This document shows, one piece after another, positions 54,116 to 63,159 of a stretch of DNA of 64,000 bases. Location: the NCBI GenBank assembly GCA_900764955.1, contig CAAFPY010000014.1, forward strand, positions 8,433 through 72,432. The letters are read 5' to 3'. Made by a program: the position numbers and the translations under genes. The stretch is from an uncultured Collinsella sp. (lineage in GTDB: Bacteria > Actinomycetota > Coriobacteriia > Coriobacteriales > Coriobacteriaceae). The notes beneath the pieces were generated by a model, which worked only from the letters and a program-made list of their open reading frames with translations, made no database searches and had not been told where the DNA came from. Positions within the stretch are counted from its first letter, which is position 1, and the number at the start of each line of letters is the position of its first letter.

Positions 54116-54682
54116 CTATTTGAGCTTACGGGTCTTGGGCTTAAAGCGCATGCCCGTCTGGCGTCCGCCACGTGCGGAGAATCCATAACCGGACTGCGGC
54201 ACGACGCCGGACATCAAAAACGGAATGGCAACCAGACCCGTCAGGATCGAAGACGGCAGCGCATGGCCGAAGATCGCCACGACAAAGCTCGTCTCCAAAC
54301 CCATAAACAGCAAGATGATGCTGTAGATCACATTAATGACGAACGCGAAGGCGCCCACCGTGATGCCGCGCGCACTCGGGGCACCGCCCGTCTGACCGGC
54401 AGCGCTATGCACCAGGGCAAAAGAACCCACGGTCAGCAGGAGCGACATAACGCCCACCGGCACGGCAGCGGAAAGGTCATAGAACAAGCCGCTGCAAAAA
54501 CCGCACACGACGGCACGGGTCGGGTCGCCCGAGAACACGCTTAGGCACACCAGGATAATCATAAAGTTGACGCGACCGCCCGCAATGGAGATCTGCGGTG
54601 CCAGGCCTGCCTGCAGCAGCACGCACACAATGGCGGCGATTACAAACGTGCGGGAGTTCATCCCCTGCTCGTGTAGATCCAT
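54116..54682 (-). CDS. mreD: Rod-shape protein MreD
   Basis: 188 aa with about five hydrophobic helices and the family feature VCGFCSGLFYDLSAAVPVG in the second half of the first part. MreD links MreC to the elongasome. The ATG seven bases after GGGGG was taken; an ATG two codons upstream sits almost on that site. Order mreB-mreC-mreD-PBP2-rodA is canonical. The C-terminus is basic. Confidence 0.9.
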   Translation of the reverse strand: MDLHEQGMNSRTFVIAAIVCVLLQAGLAPQISIAGGRVNFMIILVCLSVFSGDPTRAVVCGFCSGLFYDLSAAVPVGVMSLLLTVGSFALVHSAAGQTGGAPSARGITVGAFAFVINVIYSIILLFMGLETSFVVAIFGHALPSSILTGLVAIPFLMSGVVPQSGYGFSARGGRQTGMRFKPKTRKLK

Positions 54683-54693
54683 GGACATGCCCC

Positions 54694-55692
54694 CTATTCG
54701 CTCGAGCCGGAATCGGTCGTCTCGGACGTGTCGGAACTGTCATCCGGGCTCTCGTCCTTCGTCTTGGTCGCAGCATCGCGCGACGTTCCCTGCGGCGTGC
54801 TGTTGGCCGTGTTCATGTCCTCATCCGAGGCCGACTGTTCGTCGGTCAGCGAGGTAATGACCAGCACTTCCTCGTTGTTCTCGGCCGTCGTCTGGGCGCG
54901 CACCACAATGGTGTAGTACACGTCGTTAGCCGATTTCTCAACAGACGAGACGGTGCCGAGCGGTAGACCCTTGGGGAACACACCGCCAATGCCCGAGGTC
55001 ACGATGATGTCGCCAACCTTAACGTCGGAATCGACGCTCACGTACTCAAGACGCAGCGTGCCGTCAGCCTGACCCTGCAGCATGCCCTGGGCGCGCGTGT
55101 CCTGCACCATAGCGGACACGCCCGAGTTCTCATCGCCAATCAGGCGCACGGTGGACGTCTTGGCCGAGACCTCGATAATCTGGCCTATGACACCGGCAGA
55201 ACTCGTCACAGGCATGTTGATGGTAAGACCGTCGGCAGAACCCTTATCGATGGTGACGGTCGAGGTCCAGGCATCGCCCGAAGCGCCGACGATACGAGCT
55301 GCGGTTGATTTGAGGTTGTAGGTCGACTGCAGGCCGACCAGCCCCTCCAGTCGCTCGGCGGTCTTTTGAGCCTCGGAGAGCTCGGCAACCTTAGAGGTCA
55401 GTTCCTCGTTTTGCTTCTTAAGCTCGTCAAGCGTGTCCTGCGACGCCGTAAGGTTAGAGAACACGTTACCGATCGCATTGAAGGGAGCCGCCACAGCCGA
55501 GCCCACAAAGCGCACCGGCGAGGTAATCGTCGTCACGCCCGAGCGCACGGCATGAATCGGTCCTGCCTCGCCCTCGCGGATGTAAAACGTGAGCAGCAAC
55601 ACCGAAATCAGGCTGAAAACAATCAACGGGCGCATACCCGTTGATTGTCGCTTGGTATTCAGATTTGTGGAGAAACCCGAAGATCGTGCCAA
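54694..55692 (-). CDS. mreC: Rod-shape protein MreC
   Basis: 332 aa. One N-terminal transmembrane helix (about 22-42), a coiled coil (SQDTLDELKKQNEELTSKVA region, about 83-115) and a beta-rich outer domain (VTSSAGVIGQIIEVS, GDENSGVSAMVQDTRAQG, VTSGIGGVFPKGLPLG) follow in the usual order. The last 55 residues are Ser/Asp/Thr-rich and disordered. TTG start with AGGTGG upstream. Confidence 0.94.
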   Translation of the reverse strand: MARSSGFSTNLNTKRQSTGMRPLIVFSLISVLLLTFYIREGEAGPIHAVRSGVTTITSPVRFVGSAVAAPFNAIGNVFSNLTASQDTLDELKKQNEELTSKVAELSEAQKTAERLEGLVGLQSTYNLKSTAARIVGASGDAWTSTVTIDKGSADGLTINMPVTSSAGVIGQIIEVSAKTSTVRLIGDENSGVSAMVQDTRAQGMLQGQADGTLRLEYVSVDSDVKVGDIIVTSGIGGVFPKGLPLGTVSSVEKSANDVYYTIVVRAQTTAENNEEVLVITSLTDEQSASDEDMNTANSTPQGTSRDAATKTKDESPDDSSDTSETTDSGSSE

Positions 55693-55713
55693 ATGGAATC
55701 CACCTTTTGGAAA

Positions 55714-56757
55714 TTAAGCATTGGTCTGGACGAAGCCGCCATCAAACGCATTGGCCTCGAGCACGCGGGCACAGCCGTTAACAACGTTATCGAGCGCCGT
55801 GGGGCTGACGTTGACCGAAACGCCGGTCTCATCGCGCAGGCGCACATCGAGACCGCGCAGCAGCGCGCCGCCACCGGTCAGCAAAATGCCATAGTACATA
55901 AGGTCCGAGGCAAGATCGGGAGGCGTAGCGTCGAGTGCGTCCTTGACGGCCTTGGCCATCTCGTCGAGCGGCTTGTTGAGTGCGCGACGAATCTCCTCGC
56001 TCTCGATGCGCACGGTCTTGGGCAGACCGGTGATCACGTCGCGGCCGTTGACCTCGACGTCGAGCTCATCCTTGAGCGGCACGGCGGAGCCGACCTTGAT
56101 CTTGATGTCCTCTGCCGTACGCTCGCCGATGGCCAGGTTGTAGGCGTCACGAACGTGCGTGAGGATGGCCTGATCGAACTCGTCGCCGGCAATACGGATG
56201 GACTGCGAGACGACGATGCCGCCCATAGCGATAACGGCAACCTCGGTGGTACCGCCGCCGATGTCGATGACCATGGAGCCGGTGGGTTCCTCGACGGGCA
56301 GGTCGGCGCCGATAGCGGCTGCCATAGGCTCTTCGATCAGATAGGCCTGGCGGGCACCGGCCTGGATCGTGGCCTCAAAGACAGCGCGCTTCTCGACCGA
56401 CGTGACACCGGAGGGAACGCAGACGACGACACGCGGACGCGGAGTCCACGGATAGCGCTTCTCGGACGCCTTGTCGATAAAGTAGCGAAGCATGGCCTCG
56501 GTAACATCGAAGTCGGCGATGACGCCGTCCTTCAGGGGACGAACGGCCACGATGTTGCCGGGCGTACGGCCGAGCATGCGCTTTGCCTCGATACCGACCG
56601 CCAAGATGCGCTCGTCGTTCTTGTCGATGGCGACAACAGAGGGCTCGCGAATGACGATGCCCTTGCCGCGCACGGAGACAAGCGTATTTGCGGTGCCGAG
56701 GTCGATGGCAAGATCGCCCGCATAGCTACCGAAGAACATATCCATCAAAGAAAACAA
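55714..56757 (-). CDS. mreB: Rod-shape-determining actin MreB
   Basis: 347 aa actin homologue. Phosphate-1 motif DLGTANTLV is near residue 19, the connect/phosphate-2 motif VIDIGGGTTEVAV near 160 and the adenosine motif LTGGGALLRGL near 295. It organises lateral wall synthesis. TTG five bases after AGGAG was chosen; the in-frame ATG four codons later has poorer spacing. First gene of the rod-shape operon; TATGAT in the spacer upstream is a possible -10. Confidence 0.96.
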   Translation of the reverse strand: MFSLMDMFFGSYAGDLAIDLGTANTLVSVRGKGIVIREPSVVAIDKNDERILAVGIEAKRMLGRTPGNIVAVRPLKDGVIADFDVTEAMLRYFIDKASEKRYPWTPRPRVVVCVPSGVTSVEKRAVFEATIQAGARQAYLIEEPMAAAIGADLPVEEPTGSMVIDIGGGTTEVAVIAMGGIVVSQSIRIAGDEFDQAILTHVRDAYNLAIGERTAEDIKIKVGSAVPLKDELDVEVNGRDVITGLPKTVRIESEEIRRALNKPLDEMAKAVKDALDATPPDLASDLMYYGILLTGGGALLRGLDVRLRDETGVSVNVSPTALDNVVNGCARVLEANAFDGGFVQTNA

Positions 56758-56817
56758 CGCAACTCCTGATGTGTTGGATGATTGCTGGAAAACTACTAGC
56801 CCATCATACTAGCGCAA

Positions 56818-56850
56818 GCCCGGCACCTCACTTGCGGTGAAGCGCCGGGC
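56818..56850 (-). terminator. Hairpin between the TPR gene and mreB
   Basis: GCCCGGC and GCCGGGC (56818-56824 and 56844-56850) enclose TCAC/GTGA, with a small loop. No T-run follows, so termination after the TPR gene is probable but not certain. Confidence 0.45.
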
Positions 56851-56872
56851 AAAGCTAAATCCCATAAGGTCA

Positions 56873-58177
56873 CTACTGGTTGTCAGCAGCCGAGAAATCC
56901 ATATCGAGCGAAGAAACGGCCCAGCCGATATGGTTGTCGGAGCGCACGAATTTGACGGTGTACTCCTGCTCGCCGCCCTTGGACAGCGATGCCTTCACCT
57001 TGGCGGTCGTCTCGGTCATGGACTGATCCATGCCCTCGACGGACACGGTGGCACCCTGCGGAATCGAGGAGATGATCATCGACTTAGCGTCCTCGGACAG
57101 GCTCGAGGCCAGGCAAGACTCGGCCTTTGCGGCGTCACCGTCGCCGGCAGCCTGGAACAGATCGGTAACGACAGACTCCTGAGACGGGAAGCCAAAGCCG
57201 CGCGTGTAGGCAAAGCCCAGACCGCCCGCGGCGATCAAAATGAGCAGAAGCAGCACGATGAAGACTTTGAGACCCGTATGGCGATGGCGACGACGGACCT
57301 TGGCCTGCTTACGATCCTGACGGTCCTGCTGGACCATCTCAGACTCGGACAGCGTAAAGAAGCCGGTGTCCGAGGGATCAGGCATAAACTGACCGGTCGC
57401 GCCCGTAGGATCGAGCGGATCGACGGCAGGAGCGTCCATCGCGGGCGCCGGAGCCGTGGCCATAGCCGTCTGGGCAGACAGCGCGGCAAGCGAATCCTGC
57501 ACGCGGGCAAGCTCATCGGCCTGCTCGGAGGTGAGCTGGTAGATGCCATCGGCAGTAGCGGCATTAAAGGCGTCGAGTGCGTCGGAGGGACGGCCGGCGG
57601 CAGAAAGCGCCTGACCCATGCCGGCGTTGAGCGCACGCGTGTCGTCGCGGGGGCCGGCAAAGTCGATAGCCGTGCGGTAAGTCTCCACGGCATCCGCCGG
57701 ACGGCCGAGCTTAATGAAGCAACGACCGAGCTCGCCGAGTGCGGCGGCAGGAGCCGGATTGGCGCCGTCGATGGCAGCCTGACGGAAGGCGGTTCCCGCG
57801 TTGGCATAGTCGCCCGACTGGAACAGCGCATTGCCCAGGCCCAGATAGGCCTTGAACGGCGTGGCATAGGAAGCATCCTGCGTAGCGGCAGAGAACGCCT
57901 GGGCGGCCGTCGTGTAGTCGCCCACGGCGGCGAGCGCCTTGCCGCGGTTGGTGAGCAGCGCGCCGCGCTTGCCGTAGGTACCGTCGTTGAGGGCGGCGGC
58001 ATAGGCCTCGGCGGCCTCGGCATACATGCCCAGGTGCATCAAGGCGTTGCCACGAAGGTGATCGGCCTCGCCCATAATCTCATCGGGAGTCTTTGCCGCC
58101 CCAAGCATCTGGGCTGCAGCAGAAAAATCACCCGCGCGGTAAGCGGCGCGGCCCTGTTGGATCAGCTGGCTATTCAA
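56873..58177 (-). CDS. TPR-repeat membrane protein, unknown function
   Basis: 434 aa. Residues 1-215 are a run of about six TPR-like helical pairs (for example GNALMHLGMYAEAAEAYAAA, GNALFQSGDYANAGTAFRQA). A Pro/Ala/Asp linker and a basic stretch (RKQAKVRRRHRHTG) precede one transmembrane helix (about 304-325), then a 109-residue extracellular domain with a DUF4878/NTF2-like look. TTG start six bases after AGGGG. The TPR part would be cytosolic by the positive-inside rule. Partners are unknown; a cyclophilin gene lies just upstream. Confidence 0.75.
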   Translation of the reverse strand: MNSQLIQQGRAAYRAGDFSAAAQMLGAAKTPDEIMGEADHLRGNALMHLGMYAEAAEAYAAALNDGTYGKRGALLTNRGKALAAVGDYTTAAQAFSAATQDASYATPFKAYLGLGNALFQSGDYANAGTAFRQAAIDGANPAPAAALGELGRCFIKLGRPADAVETYRTAIDFAGPRDDTRALNAGMGQALSAAGRPSDALDAFNAATADGIYQLTSEQADELARVQDSLAALSAQTAMATAPAPAMDAPAVDPLDPTGATGQFMPDPSDTGFFTLSESEMVQQDRQDRKQAKVRRRHRHTGLKVFIVLLLLILIAAGGLGFAYTRGFGFPSQESVVTDLFQAAGDGDAAKAESCLASSLSEDAKSMIISSIPQGATVSVEGMDQSMTETTAKVKASLSKGGEQEYTVKFVRSDNHIGWAVSSLDMDFSAADNQ

Positions 58178-58188
58178 GGAAGTCCCCT

Positions 58189-58731
58189 TTACTCGTGAAC
58201 GATCTCGACATGGACGATCTCGTCGCCGGCACGCAGCTGCGAAATCACATCGAGACCCTCGACCGTGGTACCAAAGACGGTGTAACCAGAATCGAGGTTA
58301 TGCTGGGCACCCAGGCAGAAGTAGAACTGCGAACCCGCGGAATCGGGATCCATGGAGCGTGCCATGGCAAGGGCGCCATCGACATGGCTGTTGCGCGGAT
58401 TGGTGGCAAACTCGCCCTTGATGCAGTAGCCGGGACCACCGGTGCCGGGCATGCCGTCGGGGCCCTCAAGACCGGCAGCGACGTCGGCGCCGGACATGTC
58501 GCGGGTATTGGGGTCGCCGCCCTGGATAACAAAACCGGGCACATAGCGATGGAACTTAAGGCCATCATAGAAGCCCATCGTGGAAAGCTCGCAGAAGTTA
58601 GCGACATGAATGGGAGCGCCCTCGCCGTCAAACTTGACCTTGATGGTACCCTTCGACGTCTCGATTACGGCGCACTCGTCGCCGATAAGCTGATACTCGG
58701 GCGTGTAGAGCTCTTTCTTAAAACCAAACAT
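58189..58731 (-). CDS. Cyclophilin-type peptidyl-prolyl cis-trans isomerase
   Basis: 180 aa. IETSKGTIKVKFDGEGAPIH, FHRYVPGFVIQGGDP, AMARSMDPDSAGSQFYFCLG and YTVFGTTVEGLDVI are the cyclophilin blocks, including the Phe-x-x-x-Gln active-site run in FVIQGGD and QFYF. No signal peptide is visible, so it is likely cytosolic. It catalyses proline isomerisation in protein folding. ATG after GGAGGGAACCAC; 11 nt from the TPR gene, so probably one transcript. Confidence 0.93.
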   Translation of the reverse strand: MFGFKKELYTPEYQLIGDECAVIETSKGTIKVKFDGEGAPIHVANFCELSTMGFYDGLKFHRYVPGFVIQGGDPNTRDMSGADVAAGLEGPDGMPGTGGPGYCIKGEFATNPRNSHVDGALAMARSMDPDSAGSQFYFCLGAQHNLDSGYTVFGTTVEGLDVISQLRAGDEIVHVEIVHE

Positions 58732-58838
58732 GTGGTTCCCTCCTCGTGCGTTTAAAGCATATTTGTACGAATTGTAGCAATAAGCACGGGCTTACATCAA
58801 TTGCGCACGTAGGTTATGCCGACTATGGCGAACTAATT

Positions 58839-59981
58839 TTAGGAACGCTGCTGCGGCTTCCAGGAACCCACATTGGCGTCGTACTGGTTCAGCGCGCTGT
58901 TGCCACCCTGCGCGATGGGCGCCAGGATCTCGCTTTGGTGGGAACTCATCGACTCGCCATCGGGAATGGCCAGCGAGATATCCCAGCTCTGGCAGATCAC
59001 GTCAACGCGCTCATACATCCACTCGGCAAGCTGCTTTAAGTGGGCGATGTCGTCCGCATAGACCGTATCGTCCTGATACTTAAGATTGTTGAGCTCATCT
59101 TGCGTCTTTTTGATCTGGTCGCGCAGGGCGTAGGCACTCTGCGACAGCTCCTGACGGGTGGACAGCGGCGTTCGGAGATAACCATTGTTAAAGGAATCGA
59201 TGACCTCGCCAATCTGGTCCTCGTCAGCGTAGGACACGATGGTCTGATACAGACCGTCGAGCCTGGTATAGAGCTGATCATCGGTGAGCACGGTTTCTTC
59301 CTGGACCACCTCGGCAGAATCGTCCTGCTTGGTATCGTCCTCAATCGCCTCGCCCTTTTGACGCGTGGGGAAGGTGGTTTGTGCAGCTTGGCCAAACTGG
59401 TCGTAGAAGCCAGGCATGACACCCATAGGATCGGTCGTCACGAACCAATAGGCACCACCGCACACGACGGCAAGGACCGCGATGATAATGAGCGGCTTGG
59501 GAATATGACGCTTGTGCTTGTGATAGGCGTCCTCGTCGGGATGCACCTTACGCTTGGGTTTTTGAGGATCGTCGTGCAGTGAAACCGGCGTGGGAATAAC
59601 GACCTTGGGGATACCGAAATCCTTATCGAAAGCCGGCAGCACGCAGGTCTCATTGGGGTCGGCGGCGTCTGAAAGCACCGCGGCGGCAGAGGCTGGCGCA
59701 TGCGGCACCTCGGTATCGATCTGCTCTTGCGTTAGGCGCGGAAAGCCCGCCGTGCGGCCCGCTGCCAGGTCGGATGCGGCCGTGTCCTCGGAGAGGATAC
59801 CCGGAGCGGGGCGTCCGCATTTGGGGCACGTACGATCATGCGGAGAAAGACGGGCACCGCAGCCCTCACAGAACACAAACTCGGTGTGCTCGGGACCATC
59901 GCCCGGACCCACATAGGCGTTGCAGTAGGGGCAGAACGAGGCGCCGTCCTCGATAGTCTTAAGGCAATGCGGGCAGATCAC
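58839..59981 (-). CDS. Double zinc-ribbon single-pass membrane protein, unknown function
   Basis: 380 aa. Two zinc ribbons occupy the N-terminus (Cys 3, 6, 17, 20 and Cys 38, 41, 52, 55), followed by a disordered linker, a His/Lys-rich patch (YHKHKRHIPK), one transmembrane helix (163-181) and an outer helical domain (about 235-350) that may form a coiled coil. I chose GTG (MICPHCLKTI) five bases after AGAGG; TTG codons 10 and 7 codons upstream are alternatives. The function is unknown. Confidence 0.75.
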   Translation of the reverse strand: MICPHCLKTIEDGASFCPYCNAYVGPGDGPEHTEFVFCEGCGARLSPHDRTCPKCGRPAPGILSEDTAASDLAAGRTAGFPRLTQEQIDTEVPHAPASAAAVLSDAADPNETCVLPAFDKDFGIPKVVIPTPVSLHDDPQKPKRKVHPDEDAYHKHKRHIPKPLIIIAVLAVVCGGAYWFVTTDPMGVMPGFYDQFGQAAQTTFPTRQKGEAIEDDTKQDDSAEVVQEETVLTDDQLYTRLDGLYQTIVSYADEDQIGEVIDSFNNGYLRTPLSTRQELSQSAYALRDQIKKTQDELNNLKYQDDTVYADDIAHLKQLAEWMYERVDVICQSWDISLAIPDGESMSSHQSEILAPIAQGGNSALNQYDANVGSWKPQQRS

Positions 59982-60084
59982 GGCATCCTCTTTTCGAAGC
60001 AATTCAAACAATCGAGGTTAGAGCATAACATCGCCACGGCCCCACAGGAGCAAGGCACCAATTCAACATCGCCAGGGCGCGTAG

Positions 60085-62802
60085 CTACTTCTTCTTTTTG
60101 CTTGGCATCGAAACTTTGATGCCTTGGGCGGACTTGGTTACGCGGGAGCGCTTGGCGCCCGTGGGCTTCTTTTTCTTGGGCTGGGCCTGGGCCACGCCCT
60201 CGAGTGCGCGGGCCTCGGCCTCACGAACGGTGCGAGCTTCGCGGCGCTGCGCCATGTCGGCGGCGACGCGCTTGGCAAAACGCTCCGCCGTCGAACCCGT
60301 CGAGCTCACCTTGCCGCCACCGCGACCCAGGCGGACGCGAACACCGCGGCCAAAACCAGTTGCGGCATGACGACGACGCGGCTTGAGCGAATCCATCATC
60401 GTGGCGAGCTTAAAAAACACCGAGCAGGTAAAGACCACGATGACAGCCAAGATAACCATCTGGCCCATCGACAGGTTAGCAATAGACAGCAGCTCCGGGA
60501 ATCCGATAACGCCCACCAAGATGCCAGCGACTACAAACACAAAGAGCACCACGCGCAAGGGCGTGAGAGGCTGCGAGATGCGCCAGATCAGGCTGACGCT
60601 CGCCGCGCACGACGTAAGCAGGCACATCGTAGACAGCGTGAGCTGGTTAAAGCCAAACACGCGCGCCACAAAGATATCGAGCGCCGCGGCCAAAATGACC
60701 GCAATCGACGCCGGCAGCGCCCGCTTGAGCACGTTCGTCAGGAACGACCCCTTCACGCGAGCATTGTTGGGCTCCAGGCCCAAGACAAAGCCCGGCGCGC
60801 CAATGCAGAAGAAGTTGATGAGCGTCATCTGAATCGGCTCGAAAGGGTACGGCGGCAGCGCGATGCACAGCGCCGCCAGGCCCATCGAGAACAGCGTCTT
60901 GGTCAAGAACAGCGAAGCCGAACGCTGCAGGTTGTTGATGGAGCGACGGCCCTCGGCCACCACGGCGGGCATCGAGGCAAAGTCGTTGTCGACAAGTACG
61001 ATCTCGGCCACGTTACGCGCGGCATCGGAGCCGGCCGCCATGGCGACGGAGCAGTCGGCCTCCTTGAGCGCCAGCACGTCGTTGACGCCGTCGCCCGTCA
61101 TGGCCACGGTGTGCTCGCGGCGCTTGAGTGCCTGCACGAGCTCGCGCTTCTGCTGCGGGGTCACACGACCAAAGACATGGTAGCGGTCCACTGCGGCATC
61201 GAGCTTGGCCGGCGTATCGAGCGTCGTGGCGTCCACATAAGCGTCCGCCCCCGGCACGCCCACCACGCGTGCGATCGACGACACCGTACGCGGGTCGTCG
61301 CCACTGATCACGTTGAGGGTCACGCCCTGCTCGTTAAAGTAGCCGATGGTCTCGGCCGCCGAGGTACGAATCTCGTCGCGGATGGTCACAAAGCCCACGG
61401 GCTCGGCCTCGCCCACCATATCGCCATCGGGCGTAAAGCCGTCCACGAGCGCCACCACGAGCACGCGGCAGGTATCGGCAAGCTCGGCGACACGGTTCTC
61501 GACCTGGGCAAACGCACGATCAGAGAGCACAAACTGCGCCGCACCCATCACATATGAGCCCTGTGCAAACGACGCGCCGCTCCACTTTTTGGAAGACGAG
61601 AACGGAATGACCGACAGCGGCTCGGACACCTCGACCGGACGGTCGGCGTAATAGTTGAGCAGCGCCTGACAGGTCTCGTTGGCATCGGCCGAGGTCGCAC
61701 GTGCGACGTTAGCCAGCGCAAAATCGAGCACCGTGGTATCGACGGGAACGGCGGCGTCGCCCTCCCCCGCACCCATACCCTCGACCGGCAGCGGATAGGT
61801 ACCCTCGACCTCCATGCGGCCCGACGTGATGGTGCCCGTCTTGTCCAGGCACAGCACGTCGACGCGCGCGAGCGTCTCAATGCAGTAGAGCTGCTGCGCG
61901 AGTACCTTGCGGCGGGCCAGGCGCACCGTGGCGATGGCGAGCACCGACGAGGTCAGCAGCACCAGGCCTTGCGGGATCATGCCCAGCAGGGCGCCCACCG
62001 TGGACAGCAGCGCCGACGAAGGCACATGACCAGCCAACAGCTCGGAGAAGCACCACGAAAGCGCGCTATTGCCTGGGGTTCCCGCGGCATCCCACAGCTC
62101 GCTCACGCTCGAGGCAAACAACGCCAAACCGAGCGGGATCATGATGATGCTCGCAAAGCGCACGATGGCGTTAAGCGCGTTCATGATCTCGGAATTGACC
62201 TTTTTGACGTACTTGGCCTCGTTATTAATTTTGGCCACGTAGTTGTCGGCGCCGACATGGATCACGCGGGCGCGCAGCAGACCCGAGTCGATAAAGCTGC
62301 CGCTCATGAGCTCGGAACCGGGCTGTTTCTTAATAAGATCGCTCTCGCCCGTCAGCAGGCTCTCGTTCACGAGCGCCTCGCCCGAAACCACCACGGCGTC
62401 AGCGGGGATCTGGTCGCCGCGCCCCAGGCGGATGATGTCGTCGAGCACGATCTGGTCCAGGTCGAGCTCCACCTCGGAGCCGTCGCGCACCGCGATGGCC
62501 TTCTTGGAGGTCAGCAGCGTGAGCTTATCGACCATCTTCTTGGAACGCATGGACTGAATGACGCCAATAGCGGTATTGAGGAACACCACGAACAGGAACG
62601 TCAGATTCTTAAACGAACCGGTCAAAATGACCAGGAACGCCAAGATCACGTTGATCAAATTGAACAGCGTGCAGAGGTTCTCGATGATGAGCTCGCGGAC
62701 CGACTTGGTCTTGAGCTCCATGTTGCGGTTGATCTTACCGGCGGCGATGCGCTCCTCGACCTCGGCGGTCGAGAGTCCGCGCTCGATATCCGTTGCTGCC
62801 AT
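60085..62802 (-). CDS. Cation-translocating P-type ATPase (CtpE-like) with basic C-terminal tail
   Basis: 905 aa. The phosphorylated Asp is D320 in CLDKTGTITSGRM, the actuator loop has LLTGESDLIKK, and the hinge has AMTGDGVNDVLALKEADCSVAM. About ten transmembrane helices are present. The overall pattern resembles mycobacterial CtpE, a calcium-type pump, but the ion cannot be told from sequence. The last 95 residues are strongly basic (for example GRGVRVRLGRGGGKV and PKKKKPTGAKRSR), which is uncommon for the family. Three clustered starts are possible; ATG at 62802 was taken. Confidence 0.85.
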   Translation of the reverse strand: MAATDIERGLSTAEVEERIAAGKINRNMELKTKSVRELIIENLCTLFNLINVILAFLVILTGSFKNLTFLFVVFLNTAIGVIQSMRSKKMVDKLTLLTSKKAIAVRDGSEVELDLDQIVLDDIIRLGRGDQIPADAVVVSGEALVNESLLTGESDLIKKQPGSELMSGSFIDSGLLRARVIHVGADNYVAKINNEAKYVKKVNSEIMNALNAIVRFASIIMIPLGLALFASSVSELWDAAGTPGNSALSWCFSELLAGHVPSSALLSTVGALLGMIPQGLVLLTSSVLAIATVRLARRKVLAQQLYCIETLARVDVLCLDKTGTITSGRMEVEGTYPLPVEGMGAGEGDAAVPVDTTVLDFALANVARATSADANETCQALLNYYADRPVEVSEPLSVIPFSSSKKWSGASFAQGSYVMGAAQFVLSDRAFAQVENRVAELADTCRVLVVALVDGFTPDGDMVGEAEPVGFVTIRDEIRTSAAETIGYFNEQGVTLNVISGDDPRTVSSIARVVGVPGADAYVDATTLDTPAKLDAAVDRYHVFGRVTPQQKRELVQALKRREHTVAMTGDGVNDVLALKEADCSVAMAAGSDAARNVAEIVLVDNDFASMPAVVAEGRRSINNLQRSASLFLTKTLFSMGLAALCIALPPYPFEPIQMTLINFFCIGAPGFVLGLEPNNARVKGSFLTNVLKRALPASIAVILAAALDIFVARVFGFNQLTLSTMCLLTSCAASVSLIWRISQPLTPLRVVLFVFVVAGILVGVIGFPELLSIANLSMGQMVILAVIVVFTCSVFFKLATMMDSLKPRRRHAATGFGRGVRVRLGRGGGKVSSTGSTAERFAKRVAADMAQRREARTVREAEARALEGVAQAQPKKKKPTGAKRSRVTKSAQGIKVSMPSKKKK

Positions 62803-62832
62803 ACCACGTCCCATCACGTCGCGTCGGTATAA

Positions 62833-62867
62833 GAAAAACCGCCCGGACCATGCGAGGTTCGGACGGT
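62833..62867 (-). terminator. tRNA-Arg terminator
   Basis: ACCGTCCGAACC and GGTCCGGGCGGT (minus strand) pair over 12 positions with a 6-nt loop and are followed by TTTTTC. It lies 12 nt after the tRNA. Confidence 0.9.
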
Positions 62868-62878
62868 CTTACGTTCGA

Positions 62879-62955
62879 TGGTGCCCCATGTTGGATTCGA
62901 ACCAACGGCCTTCTGCTCCGGAGGCAGACGCTCTAATCCCCTGAGCTAATAGGGC
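62879..62955 (-). tRNA. tRNA-Arg (anticodon CCG)
   Basis: 77 nt including an encoded CCA. The acceptor stem is GCCCTAT / ATGGGGC, the D stem GCTC / GAGC, the anticodon stem TCTGC / GCAGA around loop CTCCGGA (anticodon CCG, reading CGG), and the T stem GTTGG / CCAAC around TTCGAAT. All stems pair. Confidence 0.96.
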
Positions 62956-63086
62956 CAACGTTTGGCATTATACCCAAGTGCACCACGGGCTATCAAAATA
63001 AAAGAAAAAGCTTTGCAATTCCGAGGAAGACGCGGCGCAACGGCTCACTTTAGAAGGCAAAAGCGAATCAGATAGTATAAACTCTC

Positions 63087-63131
63087 ATGCACCATATATA
63101 CACGGCTCGCGATGCGGGCCGTTTTTACTAG
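63087..63131 (+). promoter_or_regulatory. Candidate leader peptide of DAHP synthase gene
   Basis: ATG opens a 14-codon frame encoding MHHIYTARDAGRFY before TAG. It includes two Tyr codons and one Phe codon. TATAAA at 63076-63081 lies five bases before the ATG, so the mRNA would be leaderless here. The frame runs through the terminator hairpin at 63102-63127, the setting expected for translation-coupled control by aromatic amino acids. Confidence 0.5.
63102..63127 (+). terminator. Attenuator-like terminator before DAHP synthase
   Basis: ACGGCTCGC pairs along all nine positions (one G-T) with GCGGGCCGT around a GAT loop and is followed by TTTTT. No plus-strand gene lies upstream that it would serve, so it most likely acts in the leader of the gene starting at 63160. 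Confidence 0.75.
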
Positions 63132-63159
63132 GGTTATCCATCGAGGTGAGAGGCACACC

